Below are positions 8,979 through 16,587 of a DNA stretch of 59,290 nt, in pieces. This DNA is from Flavobacterium sp. UBA6135 (lineage in GTDB: Bacteria > Bacteroidota > Bacteroidia > Flavobacteriales > Flavobacteriaceae), in the NCBI RefSeq assembly GCF_002428305.1, contig NZ_DIVJ01000034.1, positions 1 through 59,290 on the forward strand. The letters are read 5' to 3'. The notes under the pieces were generated by a model. The model made no database searches. It saw nothing but the letters and a program-made list of their open reading frames with translations, and was not told the DNA's origin. The position numbers and the translations under genes are program-made. Every line of letters starts with the position of its first letter. Positions within the stretch are counted from its first letter, which is position 1.

Positions 8979-9437
8979 TTATTCTTTTTTAATGAATTGT
9001 TTAAAATATTCCTGCATTACTTTATTTGGTATGATCGAGTGTCCACACTCTTTTGCTTTTGACCAAGGCGTGTCAGGCAAATGTGTCCAATTTGATAGTT
9101 GTAAAGCATCAAGTTCACTGGCTATTTTTACAACAAACTCTATTGCTTCATTTGCAGTTTCATCAATAGTTTTATCAGTTGCTTCTGTATATGCAAGTGG
9201 AAAACCTTTTATATCTGTGTTCCCGTAATCTTTAAATTCGTGATATGCAGTTCTGATTACTGGTCCATACTGCCATACCTCTACAGGCTCGTTTATTAAT
9301 GTATTTCCAGTTTTTGCTAAATACGCTCCATTCGCTATGAACAATAATTTTTGCATTGACATATTTGAAATTGTCAATCCTAGTTCCTTAGCACGTTTAA
9401 GAATTTCGCCCGCTATAAATAACGCTGATTTTGGCAT
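8979..9437 (-). CDS. Panacea (SocA/DUF4065-type) domain antitoxin
   Basis: 152 residues matching the Panacea domain pattern: helix LFIAGEILKRAKE, then SNMSMQKLLFIANGAYLAK, then the signature EVWQYGPVIRTAYHEFKDYG (about residues 50-70). Panacea proteins neutralise small toxins by direct binding, and the adjacent two-helix protein is the likely partner. It lies 50 bases downstream of the metallopeptidase gene, so it may share the leftward transcript that begins at the Cro/CI regulator, or have a promoter of its own in that gap. Confidence 0.85.
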   Translation of the reverse strand: MPKSALFIAGEILKRAKELGLTISNMSMQKLLFIANGAYLAKTGNTLINEPVEVWQYGPVIRTAYHEFKDYGNTDIKGFPLAYTEATDKTIDETANEAIEFVVKIASELDALQLSNWTHLPDTPWSKAKECGHSIIPNKVMQEYFKQFIKKE

Positions 9438-9487
9438 AATTTATTATTTTATTACATTTAGGTAAATTATGTTGTAATTAAAAACCT

Positions 9488-10078
9488 CTATACTATTTTC
9501 TTTTTAAAATATTGTTTATTTACCCCTGTGCCAGAAATTCTAAAATTTACCATTTCTAGACTAGCATTAAAATGATTTGCAATTTCTGAATTACTCATGT
9601 TTCTCTTTTTTGCCCATAAAAGGCATGGTCTTGATAGCTGCAATGTGGCACCTAAATAAATAGCTTCATCTTCTTGTTCTTTATCAAAGTCTCGCATTCC
9701 AAATGGCAAGTTAATTCCTTCTGGAAGTGGTTTTTTTTTATGCTCACATAAAATATGGGCTATTTCGTGCATTATGTTACTTTGTTGTCTAGCAGCTGTA
9801 TGAAATGGGTTATGTATAATTAATCGTTTTCCATCTTTATTAGTCATAGTAAGTGCACTCCATCCACAGTCATTTCCATTTAAACCAGCTAACTTATTTT
9901 TTTCATAAAGCTCTGAAAGAAAATATGTAGCATCATATATTACTATTCCTAAAAACTTAGCTAATGCGAAAGCACATAATGGTGCACAAGGATGAATGCC
10001 AAGTTTTTCGCGACATTCGGTCGCAATTCTTTCAGCCTTTGCTTTAAATCCTCTCTTTAATGAAGTTTTTGTCGCCAA
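9488..10078 (-). CDS. ImmA/IrrE-family metallopeptidase
   Basis: Zinc metallopeptidase with the HExxH motif at H104-E105...H108 (MHEIAHILCEH). A preceding region matches the usual ImmA/IrrE (COG2856) layout. The 196-residue length is typical. Such peptidases usually cleave a partner XRE repressor in response to DNA damage or infection. Here the XRE gene lies 7 bases upstream in the same operon, the standard arrangement. The predicted target is that regulator, which would relieve repression of the divergent CBASS genes. This is inference from context. Confidence 0.85.
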   Translation of the reverse strand: MATKTSLKRGFKAKAERIATECREKLGIHPCAPLCAFALAKFLGIVIYDATYFLSELYEKNKLAGLNGNDCGWSALTMTNKDGKRLIIHNPFHTAARQQSNIMHEIAHILCEHKKKPLPEGINLPFGMRDFDKEQEDEAIYLGATLQLSRPCLLWAKKRNMSNSEIANHFNASLEMVNFRISGTGVNKQYFKKKIV

Positions 10079-10085
10079 TCAATTA

Positions 10086-10421
10086 CTATTTAGTTTCATA
10101 AGCCATATCAATCATTTTGATAAGCATATTGACTGTGTCTGGACTTAACTCCTTTTCTGCTCGTAAGTGTGCGACAACATGTTCTTTATTAGAAACCGTT
10201 TTGTTTTGATTTTCTCCTAAAATGAAAGTATCAGTTGTAACTTGAAGCCAATCGCAAATACTAATGAAAGTGTCAACATCAGGAATCTTTCCCTGTTCTA
10301 TTCTGGATAATGTAGCAGCACTGATATTACCAATTTCTTCTGCTATTGTTCTTAAACCTTTGCCAGCTCTTTTACTTTTTAACATCCCTGCCAAAAGGTC
10401 TGTATTAAGTGTTGATTGCAT
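10086..10421 (-). CDS. XRE (Cro/CI)-family transcriptional regulator
   Basis: 111 residues with a helix-turn-helix at about 10-65 (GKGLRTIAEEIGNISAATLSRIEQG region), the Cro/CI fold. First gene of a leftward group XRE, ImmA-like peptidase, Panacea antitoxin, membrane toxin. The divergent intergenic region carries two near-identical TTTGTnGCAACAG-like repeats, one containing the palindrome TGTTGCAACA. These overlap the promoter elements that face the CBASS operon, so the protein probably represses those genes and possibly itself. Confidence 0.85.
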   Translation of the reverse strand: MQSTLNTDLLAGMLKSKRAGKGLRTIAEEIGNISAATLSRIEQGKIPDVDTFISICDWLQVTTDTFILGENQNKTVSNKEHVVAHLRAEKELSPDTVNMLIKMIDMAYETK

Positions 10422-10454
10422 GTTGATAAGTTTTATTAATTAAACAGTGTTTCA

Positions 10455-10531
10455 TTTGTGCAACAGCATAAATTTTTGATTAACTTTGTTGCAACAGAAT
10501 AGATGTTTGTATTATATATGAAACAAAAGTA
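10455..10531. promoter_or_regulatory. Divergent promoter region and XRE operator repeats upstream of CBASS
   Basis: Rightward promoter: TTTG at 10455-10458, 22-base spacer, TAACTTTG at 10481-10488, matching the Bacteroidota TTTG/TAnnTTTG consensus. Two direct repeats, at 10455-10470 (TTTGTGCAACAGCATA) and 10485-10501 (TTTGTTGCAACAGAATA), sit on these two elements. The second contains the perfect palindrome TGTTGCAACA (10487-10496). A leftward -7 box (TACTTTTG on the minus strand) lies at 10524-10531. A GTTTCAT...ATGAAAC inverted pair brackets the region. Binding to the repeats would block the rightward promoter. Confidence 0.55.
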
Positions 10532-10557
10532 GTACTAATATAATAAATAAAATCATT

Positions 10558-10782
10558 ATGAGCAAAAAAAATCAACATGTTGTTCCTAAAGGAGACGACT
10601 GGGCAGTAAGAGGGGCGGGTAACGAAAAGGTTACAAAAATAGTTTCAACACAAAAAGAAGCTATAAAGATTGCAAGGGATATTGCAATCAATCAAGGTTC
10701 AGAAATGTTTATTCATGGTGAAAATGGGCAAATACGAGAGCGAAATACCTATGGTAAAGATAATTTTCCACCTAAAGGCTAG
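10558..10782 (+). CDS. DUF2188 domain protein, first gene of the CBASS operon
   Basis: 74 residues matching the DUF2188 pattern: HVVPKGDDWAVRGAGN, then a helix STQKEAIKIARDIA, then GENGQIRERNTYG. Function unknown. The family is small and soluble and often sits at the head of mobile or defence operons. It lies 5 bases upstream of the NUDIX effector and directly after the operator-controlled promoter, so it is co-transcribed with CBASS. Whether it takes part in the system is not known. Confidence 0.75.
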   Translation: MSKKNQHVVPKGDDWAVRGAGNEKVTKIVSTQKEAIKIARDIAINQGSEMFIHGENGQIRERNTYGKDNFPPKG

Positions 10783-10787
10783 AGCAA

Positions 10788-11594
10788 ATGAATGTTAAAG
10801 GAAAAATAAGTTTTATTCTTGGCTCTATAGGTTTGCTTTCTTGTTTGTTTCTCTCTAGTGGGGAAGTGCAAAGTACAATTTTTAAAGTTGCTCTAGGTCT
10901 TGTTATTGCAAGTGCAATTGAACTTATAGTATTCATTTATGAAAACAAAAAAAGGTGGAAACTATTAGTAACGAAAATATGGAAGTACAATAAGCCCGTT
11001 CGTGTCACTGTAGCATATCTGTTCAGGATTGAAGACAATGGAAAGTACATGCTTATAAAACGACATAAGAAAGATTTTATAGGTTTTCAACCTGTAGGCG
11101 GTGCTTATAAATACTTTAAAGAAGAAAATCGAGAGCTGTTTGACAGCCTGGGAATAACACCTTGCAATAATGTTCCTCGTGATAATGATACTGAGAACGA
11201 TTTAAGAATAATAGTTAATAAACGTAAAAAACTAGTTGAGTTCTTCAAATGGTTTAATAGCAGAAAGAACAGAGAGATTGATCCTTGGCGAGAGTTTTGT
11301 GAAGAGTTAATAGAACCTGGCTTGTTACCGGCAGAACATTTTAGGCATATCAAATACGCATATATCTGTGGACACCAAGAAGGCATACTCAAGACAGATG
11401 ACTATCCTATTGATCAATTTAGACATGCAGACATATTTGAATTACGCTTAGAAACTGATGCTCAAAAAAAGGCGATAAAAGATTTAATTACTAACGAAAG
11501 TATAGCCTTTGTAACAGCAGAAGAAATTAAAAAGGGAGCAACAAATTCAGGAGTTAGAATATTACCTCACACATTTAAAATATTACCAAAATGA
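10788..11594 (+). CDS. CBASS effector: two-helix membrane protein with SMODS-associated NUDIX domain
   Basis: Two N-terminal transmembrane helices (about residues 6-22 and 31-50) are followed by a cytosolic NUDIX-like domain (about 64-268). The NUDIX-type REFCEELIEPG motif is at about residues 167-177, after a long insertion. It overlaps the following CD-NTase gene by 4 bases (ATGA). Membrane-helix NUDIX proteins are known CBASS effectors: the NUDIX-like part is thought to sense the cyclic nucleotide and the helices to damage the membrane. The ligand and mode of action here are inferred. Confidence 0.8.
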   Translation: MNVKGKISFILGSIGLLSCLFLSSGEVQSTIFKVALGLVIASAIELIVFIYENKKRWKLLVTKIWKYNKPVRVTVAYLFRIEDNGKYMLIKRHKKDFIGFQPVGGAYKYFKEENRELFDSLGITPCNNVPRDNDTENDLRIIVNKRKKLVEFFKWFNSRKNREIDPWREFCEELIEPGLLPAEHFRHIKYAYICGHQEGILKTDDYPIDQFRHADIFELRLETDAQKKAIKDLITNESIAFVTAEEIKKGATNSGVRILPHTFKILPK

Positions 11595-12730
11595 TACCAT
11601 TTCAAAACAAATACGTGCAGTTGGACGACTTACTCGACAGGATGGCTGAATCTATGCAACTGGATAAAACGCGTTATGAATTAATGATTCAGCATTATGA
11701 AGCAATAAAAAAATGGATAGAAGCAGATGAACTGTTTTTTAAACCATTTAAATACGAACTATATCCACATGGTTCAGTTAGGATCAAGACAACTGTAAAA
11801 CCAATAGGCAAAGATGAGTTTGATTTGGATATTGCTTTACATTTGAAAATACAATGGAGCAACCATACTCCAGAAAAAATATATTCTGAACTAAAAAGAC
11901 GACTTTCTGAACATTCTGTTTATAAAGAAAAAATGGAATTGAAGAACAGATGTATCCGCTTGAACTATTCAGGAGATTTTCATATGGATATCCTCCCCGG
12001 CATTCAAGAAAATGAATGGGATGAAGATAAATTGCGAATTCCAGACAGACTGTTAGGTTGTTGGGTAAGTTCTAATCCTAGGGGGTATGCCAAATGGTTT
12101 TTGGAAAAATCCAATACAGTTAAGATTAGCTTATTGGAAAAAGCATTACGAGCTGAAAATTTACCATCCAATGACTATGAGGATAAAAAACCTCTTCAAC
12201 GTGCCGTGCAATTGATTAAAAGGTATAGAGATATTTATTATCAGGAGAATGATACTTTTAAAACTTCAAGTATTGTTTTAACAACTATTGCTGGTCTCAA
12301 TTACAATGGAGAGGAAAGTATTTTTCTAGCCGTTGAAAATATTATAAATCAGATTCGTCAGCATACATTTTATAATTCAACGAGAATTAAAGTTTTAAAT
12401 CCTGTAAATTCTGAAGAAGACTTTACAGATAAATGGGAAAAAGAACCGAGATATTATGAAGCATTCCGAGCATTTTGCGAGCATTTATATGAGCAGTGGC
12501 AGGAACTCAAAAAGGATAACGGAATTATTTCTGAAGGGTACATACTTAAAGGTTTATTTGGTGATGATTTGTATTCAAGGGCACAAATTTCGCAAGCAGA
12601 TATTATTGAGAAAGCCAGAAATTCAAATCAATTAGGAATCAATAGAAGTTCAGGAATAATTGGCGGAATTGGAGCAGCTACAACCACAGCGGTTAAATCA
12701 AATACTTTTTTTGGTGATGATGCGGATTAA
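11591..12730 (+). CDS. CBASS CD-NTase (SMODS/DncV-like cyclic oligonucleotide synthase)
   Basis: 379-residue nucleotidyltransferase with the full catalytic set: G61-S62 (YPHGSVRIKT), D78 and D80 (EFDLDIAL), and third carboxylate D134 (FHMDILPG). An OAS-like helical domain follows. The last 30 residues are Gly/Ser/Ala/Thr-rich and look unstructured, like the C-terminal tails that E2 or E1-E2 (Cap2) proteins conjugate in type II CBASS. The E2-like gene starts inside its last codons. It should make a cyclic di- or trinucleotide on infection; the product cannot be told from sequence by eye. Confidence 0.9.
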   Translation: MIPFQNKYVQLDDLLDRMAESMQLDKTRYELMIQHYEAIKKWIEADELFFKPFKYELYPHGSVRIKTTVKPIGKDEFDLDIALHLKIQWSNHTPEKIYSELKRRLSEHSVYKEKMELKNRCIRLNYSGDFHMDILPGIQENEWDEDKLRIPDRLLGCWVSSNPRGYAKWFLEKSNTVKISLLEKALRAENLPSNDYEDKKPLQRAVQLIKRYRDIYYQENDTFKTSSIVLTTIAGLNYNGEESIFLAVENIINQIRQHTFYNSTRIKVLNPVNSEEDFTDKWEKEPRYYEAFRAFCEHLYEQWQELKKDNGIISEGYILKGLFGDDLYSRAQISQADIIEKARNSNQLGINRSSGIIGGIGAATTTAVKSNTFFGDDAD

Positions 12731-13133
12731 AAACCTAAACAGAAACAAAACTATTGTACAACAGGTAAATGCTATAAGAGTAAAATATCCTGATTGGAAA
12801 GTAAGTTTTGATTCTTATCAACTCAAGGCAGTAGGGACATTACAGCCTACACCTCGAAGTGAAACATACACTATTGAGATTAAGTTCCATATTTTGAAAC
12901 CAATTCAAATCCGGGTACTTAATCCAGTTTTGGTAAAAAATGAAAAAGGTGAGAAAATACCACATATGTATTCGCAGGAAACATTATGCTTATTTATGCC
13001 TAAATATTCAGAATTTACAAGGAAAATGTATATTAGCGATACAATTATTCCATGGACTTCTTTATGGCTGTACTACTATGAAGTCTGGCATGCTACTGAT
13101 AAATGGTTAGGTGGTGGTGAACATCCTGAATAA
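12717..13133 (+). CDS. E2-like CBASS accessory protein (type II short, no E1)
   Basis: 138 residues from the ATG at 12717 (a second ATG follows at 12720), overlapping the CD-NTase stop. The UBC-like fold is suggested by the central strands and the motif HMYSQETLCLFMP with putative catalytic cysteine C91, then the conserved end LWLYYYEVWHATDKWLGGG. These features match the stand-alone E2 proteins of short type II CBASS, which prime the CD-NTase by reacting with its C-terminus. No E1 or JAB protease gene is present nearby. Longer upstream starts in this frame would run far into the CD-NTase gene and are less likely. Confidence 0.8.
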   Translation: MMRIKNLNRNKTIVQQVNAIRVKYPDWKVSFDSYQLKAVGTLQPTPRSETYTIEIKFHILKPIQIRVLNPVLVKNEKGEKIPHMYSQETLCLFMPKYSEFTRKMYISDTIIPWTSLWLYYYEVWHATDKWLGGGEHPE

Positions 13134-13143
13134 AATTGTAATT

Positions 13144-14223
13144 ATGAGAAAACAAGACAAATATATTTTTACTGGAGTTGCTGTAGCAGCAGGAATTGTT
13201 GGGCTTATTGATTATTTTCAACAAAAAGAAAAGCTTAAGCGAATTGGCCAAAAGATGACTTGGGAAAATTATAATGGACTTCAGGCATTCAAGAAAATAA
13301 CCGTTTTTGGAATAGTAGGAGGAATTGCGGGTAATGAATTTTATAAATGGGAGTTTAGAGAAGAAAGTAAGAAGGAATTTTCAAGCGATAATTTTCTTAG
13401 AAATTTGTTAAGGGAAGAAAATCCAAATTTAAACCCTGTGAAATTGCAGGAATTAAAATCAATAACTAAAGAAGTTAAAGACAAGCTTTACAATGAATTT
13501 TCAGATCAACTTGTATGCTATCCTGAAACTGTTGGTTCATTGAGTAAAAAGATAGCTATTACCAATACCTATGACTCTGATATAGTCATGCCTGTTAAAA
13601 AAGATAACCATTTCGGTAATATGCGAAATTTATCAAATGAAATTCATAATACAATAGAAGATTTATTTGAAGGAGAAGCTGAAGTGATAAAAAGAACTAA
13701 AGCTACAAGTTTGATATTTCAAGGAAATGAAGGCATTCATAAAGTTGATGTAGTGTATGGTAAAGAAATTGGAAACTATAAAGACGATAAAAACCTAAAT
13801 TTATACATTCGACGTCCATTTTTTTGGCAAAAAGGAACAACTTTTAAAACAAACATTAATATTCAGAAAAATCTACTAATAAACAAGCCTAAAATTAGGG
13901 AATTAATAAAGTTATTAAGGTCTTACCGAGACAAGAATAGTTTACTTATTGAGAACACACTTCTAGAACAGTTAGCTCTTGAATCTCTTTCTATTTATAA
14001 TTATGGTAAAGAATTTTCCGTTACCGAAAATTTCGTAGAATGCATGGAATATATTGTGGAAAGATTATCTGGTACACGAATTTTAGATTATGCTAATTCA
14101 AATAATAATCTATTAAATAGAATACACCTAACGGACAGGCAAATAGCTATTCAACAGATTAATAGTGACCTAATAAAGATAAATTCTAATCCCTATTACA
14201 TTAAAGAAATGTTTCATAAGTGA
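13144..14223 (+). CDS. Membrane-anchored second CD-NTase-like nucleotidyltransferase
   Basis: 359 residues from the ATG at 13144. Two N-terminal hydrophobic segments (about 7-23 and 51-63) come first, then a nucleotidyltransferase core with G131-S132 (ETVGSLSKK), D144 and D146 (NTYDSDIV) and third carboxylate D202 (IHKVDVVYG). An OAS-type helical domain follows, with a LLRSYRDKN...LLEQLALESL pattern at about residues 260-290. All metal-binding residues are kept, so it is probably an active synthase or transferase and not a decayed copy. It starts 10 bases after the E2 stop. It is not a simple duplicate of the upstream CD-NTase: the tail and membrane part differ. No described CBASS subunit with this layout is known to me. 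Substrate and role unknown. Confidence 0.75.
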   Translation: MRKQDKYIFTGVAVAAGIVGLIDYFQQKEKLKRIGQKMTWENYNGLQAFKKITVFGIVGGIAGNEFYKWEFREESKKEFSSDNFLRNLLREENPNLNPVKLQELKSITKEVKDKLYNEFSDQLVCYPETVGSLSKKIAITNTYDSDIVMPVKKDNHFGNMRNLSNEIHNTIEDLFEGEAEVIKRTKATSLIFQGNEGIHKVDVVYGKEIGNYKDDKNLNLYIRRPFFWQKGTTFKTNINIQKNLLINKPKIRELIKLLRSYRDKNSLLIENTLLEQLALESLSIYNYGKEFSVTENFVECMEYIVERLSGTRILDYANSNNNLLNRIHLTDRQIAIQQINSDLIKINSNPYYIKEMFHK

Positions 14224-14327
14224 TAGAGGTACTATTTTCGCACTTTAAGAATATCTCATTTTTTAGTTGCTGATTGCGATAGGGGCGTAATTTCAGATAA
14301 ATATTGTAATTTAATATAAAACCACCA

Positions 14328-15371
14328 ATGAAAGAAATTGAAAACATTAAGTATTTTGCTTTACTGGAAGAGTTTGAAACATCTGATAGACTTTTAAAGT
14401 TAGGTTTTGGAGAGTTGCAAAATATTAATTTAAGTAATGATTTTTACTTTCTACCTTTTCAGCTTCTGTCACAAGGTTTTGAAAGATTTATGAAGGCATA
14501 CATCTGTATTGGTCACTTCAATAAACATGGAAAACTGCCTGATTTTAGATATTTAAAAAATTTAGGTCATGATTTAGAAAAGTTACTTGATGAAATAATG
14601 AGTAATTATTTTACAAATTATGAGCATCCACAATTTTATATTGATAAAGACTTTATTGAAACAAATTCAGACATAAAAGAACTTCTTTTTATATTATCAG
14701 AATTTGGTAAGCTATCGAGGTATCACAATTTTGATTTGATTACAGGGAATACTAAAATTGGTATAAATGCTAAAAAGTTATGGGAAAAATTTGAAAATAG
14801 ACTTCTTGATAATGATGATTATGAAAAGTTGATGGATGTTAATTTATGTAATGAGGTTTTTCATAAAATTTCAAATCATATCATTATTTTATTTGAAAAA
14901 TTTGTTTCTTCTCTTTCAAGACAATTTATATTCAAATGTTTGGGACAAAAGGGCTTGCAACTGTCCACTGCAACAGTTTTTGATTTTGGAATGTTGTATG
15001 ACAATGACTATGGTATAGAAGATTATAGAAAACAAACAACAAAATATAAAGAGACTCCTAAAAAAGTTCATAAAAGAACTGTAATAGACGAAATTGAAAG
15101 GAAGTTGAATCCTCAGTTTAAATCAAAGAAGATTCGAAAAAATGATTATGAAGGAGATTGGCCATTTTATGCAGATGAAGTAATTGTAGAATGTAGGCAG
15201 AAACATTGGTGTATTGTATCAATTGATGGTTATGACTATGCTTTAAATGGTTCTGCGAAAGGAAGGTACAAATTAGAAAATCCGCATGATGCCGGAATGG
15301 CAATATTAGGTAAGAATACTTCTGATTTTACAACGATAGCTTTAGATTTGAATGAGAATGAAAAGTGTTGA
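14328..15371 (+). CDS. HEPN-like domain protein with unknown C-terminal domain
   Basis: 347 residues. The N-terminal half is helical with a HEPN-like signature: LLSQGFERFMKAYICIGH at about residues 47-64, then LKNLGHDLEKLLDEI at about 77-91, and a later RYH (about 130). The pattern resembles AbiV-type and other HEPN proteins, several of which are RNases that stop growth during infection. The C-terminal 120 residues (about 230-347) carry the strand-rich motif WCIVSIDGYDYALNGSAKG, not assigned. It lies 104 bases after the second nucleotidyltransferase, same strand. It may be part of the CBASS operon or a separate defence gene. Function inferred, not shown. Confidence 0.5.
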   Translation: MKEIENIKYFALLEEFETSDRLLKLGFGELQNINLSNDFYFLPFQLLSQGFERFMKAYICIGHFNKHGKLPDFRYLKNLGHDLEKLLDEIMSNYFTNYEHPQFYIDKDFIETNSDIKELLFILSEFGKLSRYHNFDLITGNTKIGINAKKLWEKFENRLLDNDDYEKLMDVNLCNEVFHKISNHIIILFEKFVSSLSRQFIFKCLGQKGLQLSTATVFDFGMLYDNDYGIEDYRKQTTKYKETPKKVHKRTVIDEIERKLNPQFKSKKIRKNDYEGDWPFYADEVIVECRQKHWCIVSIDGYDYALNGSAKGRYKLENPHDAGMAILGKNTSDFTTIALDLNENEKC

Positions 15372-15960
15372 GGATATTTTAATTATTTGTAATGACATAT
15401 CAATAACCATGTATGAATAAAGTTACTGATTTTCCAATGAAATTAAATAAGGAGCATGTTGGCAAGTCAATTGATGCATATAAGGGTCTTTTAATAAACA
15501 CTTCATTAAACACTTCGATATATTTTAGTCTCATTTGCTAAACCTTTGATTACTCTAAAAAGTTCAAGCTCTTTGTCGATCGATTTAAACTCTGCTAAAA
15601 CAATTAAGTTAATCAATTGTAAATCCTATATTTTTGATTTATGGGTTTGATAAAATTTTTCTATATCTGAATTTTACTAGATTCTTTTGGAAATTAATTT
15701 TCAATTTTCTCTAAGTTTGTTTTCAGTTGTAATTAGCTGATGGTTAACACTATGTGCTAATGTTTGTTATTTTGAGAGTTTTTTTTATAATGCATTGCGA
15801 GTAAACTATATATATTTGTGTAAACAAAAATTCTATTATTACAAGAAGTATACTTTATTTTTTAGCCTCAAAAAAAATGATTTACTTAAAAATTTAATTT
15901 TCAAATTGATTACAAAAGACTCTGGCAAAATATTCTTGACTTTCAAATTTTATTATTTTT
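15372..15960. other. Decayed spacer between defence island and uptake locus
   Basis: Very AT-rich, no convincing intact gene. It contains a minus-strand scrap of a monooxygenase-like gene (15506-15616) and a short tandem AAACACTTC pair (about 15496-15516). Probably the right-hand edge of the defence island. Confidence 0.5.
15506..15616 (-). pseudogene. N-terminal scrap of an antibiotic-biosynthesis-monooxygenase-like gene
   Basis: Minus-strand frame from a TTG at 15616 to a TAA at 15506 encodes 36 residues resembling the first strand and helix of ABM/YgiN-type monooxygenases (LIVLAEFKSIDKELELFRVI, then KGLANETK). The rest of the domain, about 60 residues, is missing and the end is not homologous. 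Likely a relic; no start ATG. Confidence 0.4.
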
Positions 15961-16518
15961 ATGCTGAGTACAGATAAATACGAATTAAATCTAAAAGAAT
16001 ATAAAATTCTTTTTGACAAGCATTATACCTCGTTATGCCTGTTTGCCAATAAGTATGTTGAAAATTTAGATGCCTCCAAAGATATAGTTCAGGAGGTATT
16101 CATAAAAATTTGGGAGAAAAAGATAGAGTTTCAAACTGAAACTACTGTAAAGGCATATTTATATACATCTATTAAAAATAAATCCCTTGATTATTTAAAA
16201 AGCAAGCATGTTAAAAAAATTGATAAGTACGCTACAAAAGAATTAGAAAAGTTAGAAAAAGAAGTTGCTTTTTTAAGTGAAGTTGTAATTTCTGAATCAT
16301 CAAGTATAATTGAAAATGCAATTAATACACTTCCAAATAAATGTGCCCAAATAATCCGACTAAGTATTAAAAGTTTTTCAAACATTGAAATAGCAGAAGA
16401 ACTTTCTATTTCTGTTAATACAGTAAAGGCACAAAAGAAAATTGCCTACAAGCGTTTAAAACCTATCTTAAAGGACTATTTTTCCATTATTGCTTTTGTC
16501 TTTGATTCAACGAATTAA
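15961..16518 (+). CDS. ECF-family RNA polymerase sigma factor (FecI-like)
   Basis: 185 residues with sigma-70 region 2 (about 14-80: LFDKHYTSLCLFANKYV, then DIVQEVFIKIWE) and region 4 (about 120-170: LPNKCAQIIRLSIKSFSNIEIAEELSIS). This is the Bacteroidota ECF subgroup that works with a FecR anti-sigma factor and an STN-domain TonB receptor. Those partners are the next two genes. It probably directs transcription of the SusC/SusD/peptidase genes when the receptor senses its ligand. Confidence 0.92.
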   Translation: MLSTDKYELNLKEYKILFDKHYTSLCLFANKYVENLDASKDIVQEVFIKIWEKKIEFQTETTVKAYLYTSIKNKSLDYLKSKHVKKIDKYATKELEKLEKEVAFLSEVVISESSSIIENAINTLPNKCAQIIRLSIKSFSNIEIAEELSISVNTVKAQKKIAYKRLKPILKDYFSIIAFVFDSTN

Positions 16519-16587
16519 ATTTTTTTAAAAAATTTTAACCCTCTTTTAACTTTTTGTCGTCCTAGCTATAACTTACAATTTTATCGC

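Noticed and set aside
8887..9228. 113-codon plus-strand frame opposite the Panacea pair
   Set aside because: Antisense shadow of two well-supported genes on the other strand.
12660..12716. Longer start for the E2-like protein
   Set aside because: Would run 71 bases inside the CD-NTase gene; the tandem ATGs at 12717/12720 next to its stop give a normal E2 length.
13144..14223. Simple duplication of the upstream CD-NTase
   Set aside because: Motif spacing, the N-terminal membrane helices and the C-terminal tail differ; the two proteins share only the fold-level residues.
15795..15977. 60-codon frame before the sigma factor
   Set aside because: Mostly Phe/Tyr/Lys from AT-rich DNA and overlaps the sigma factor start.
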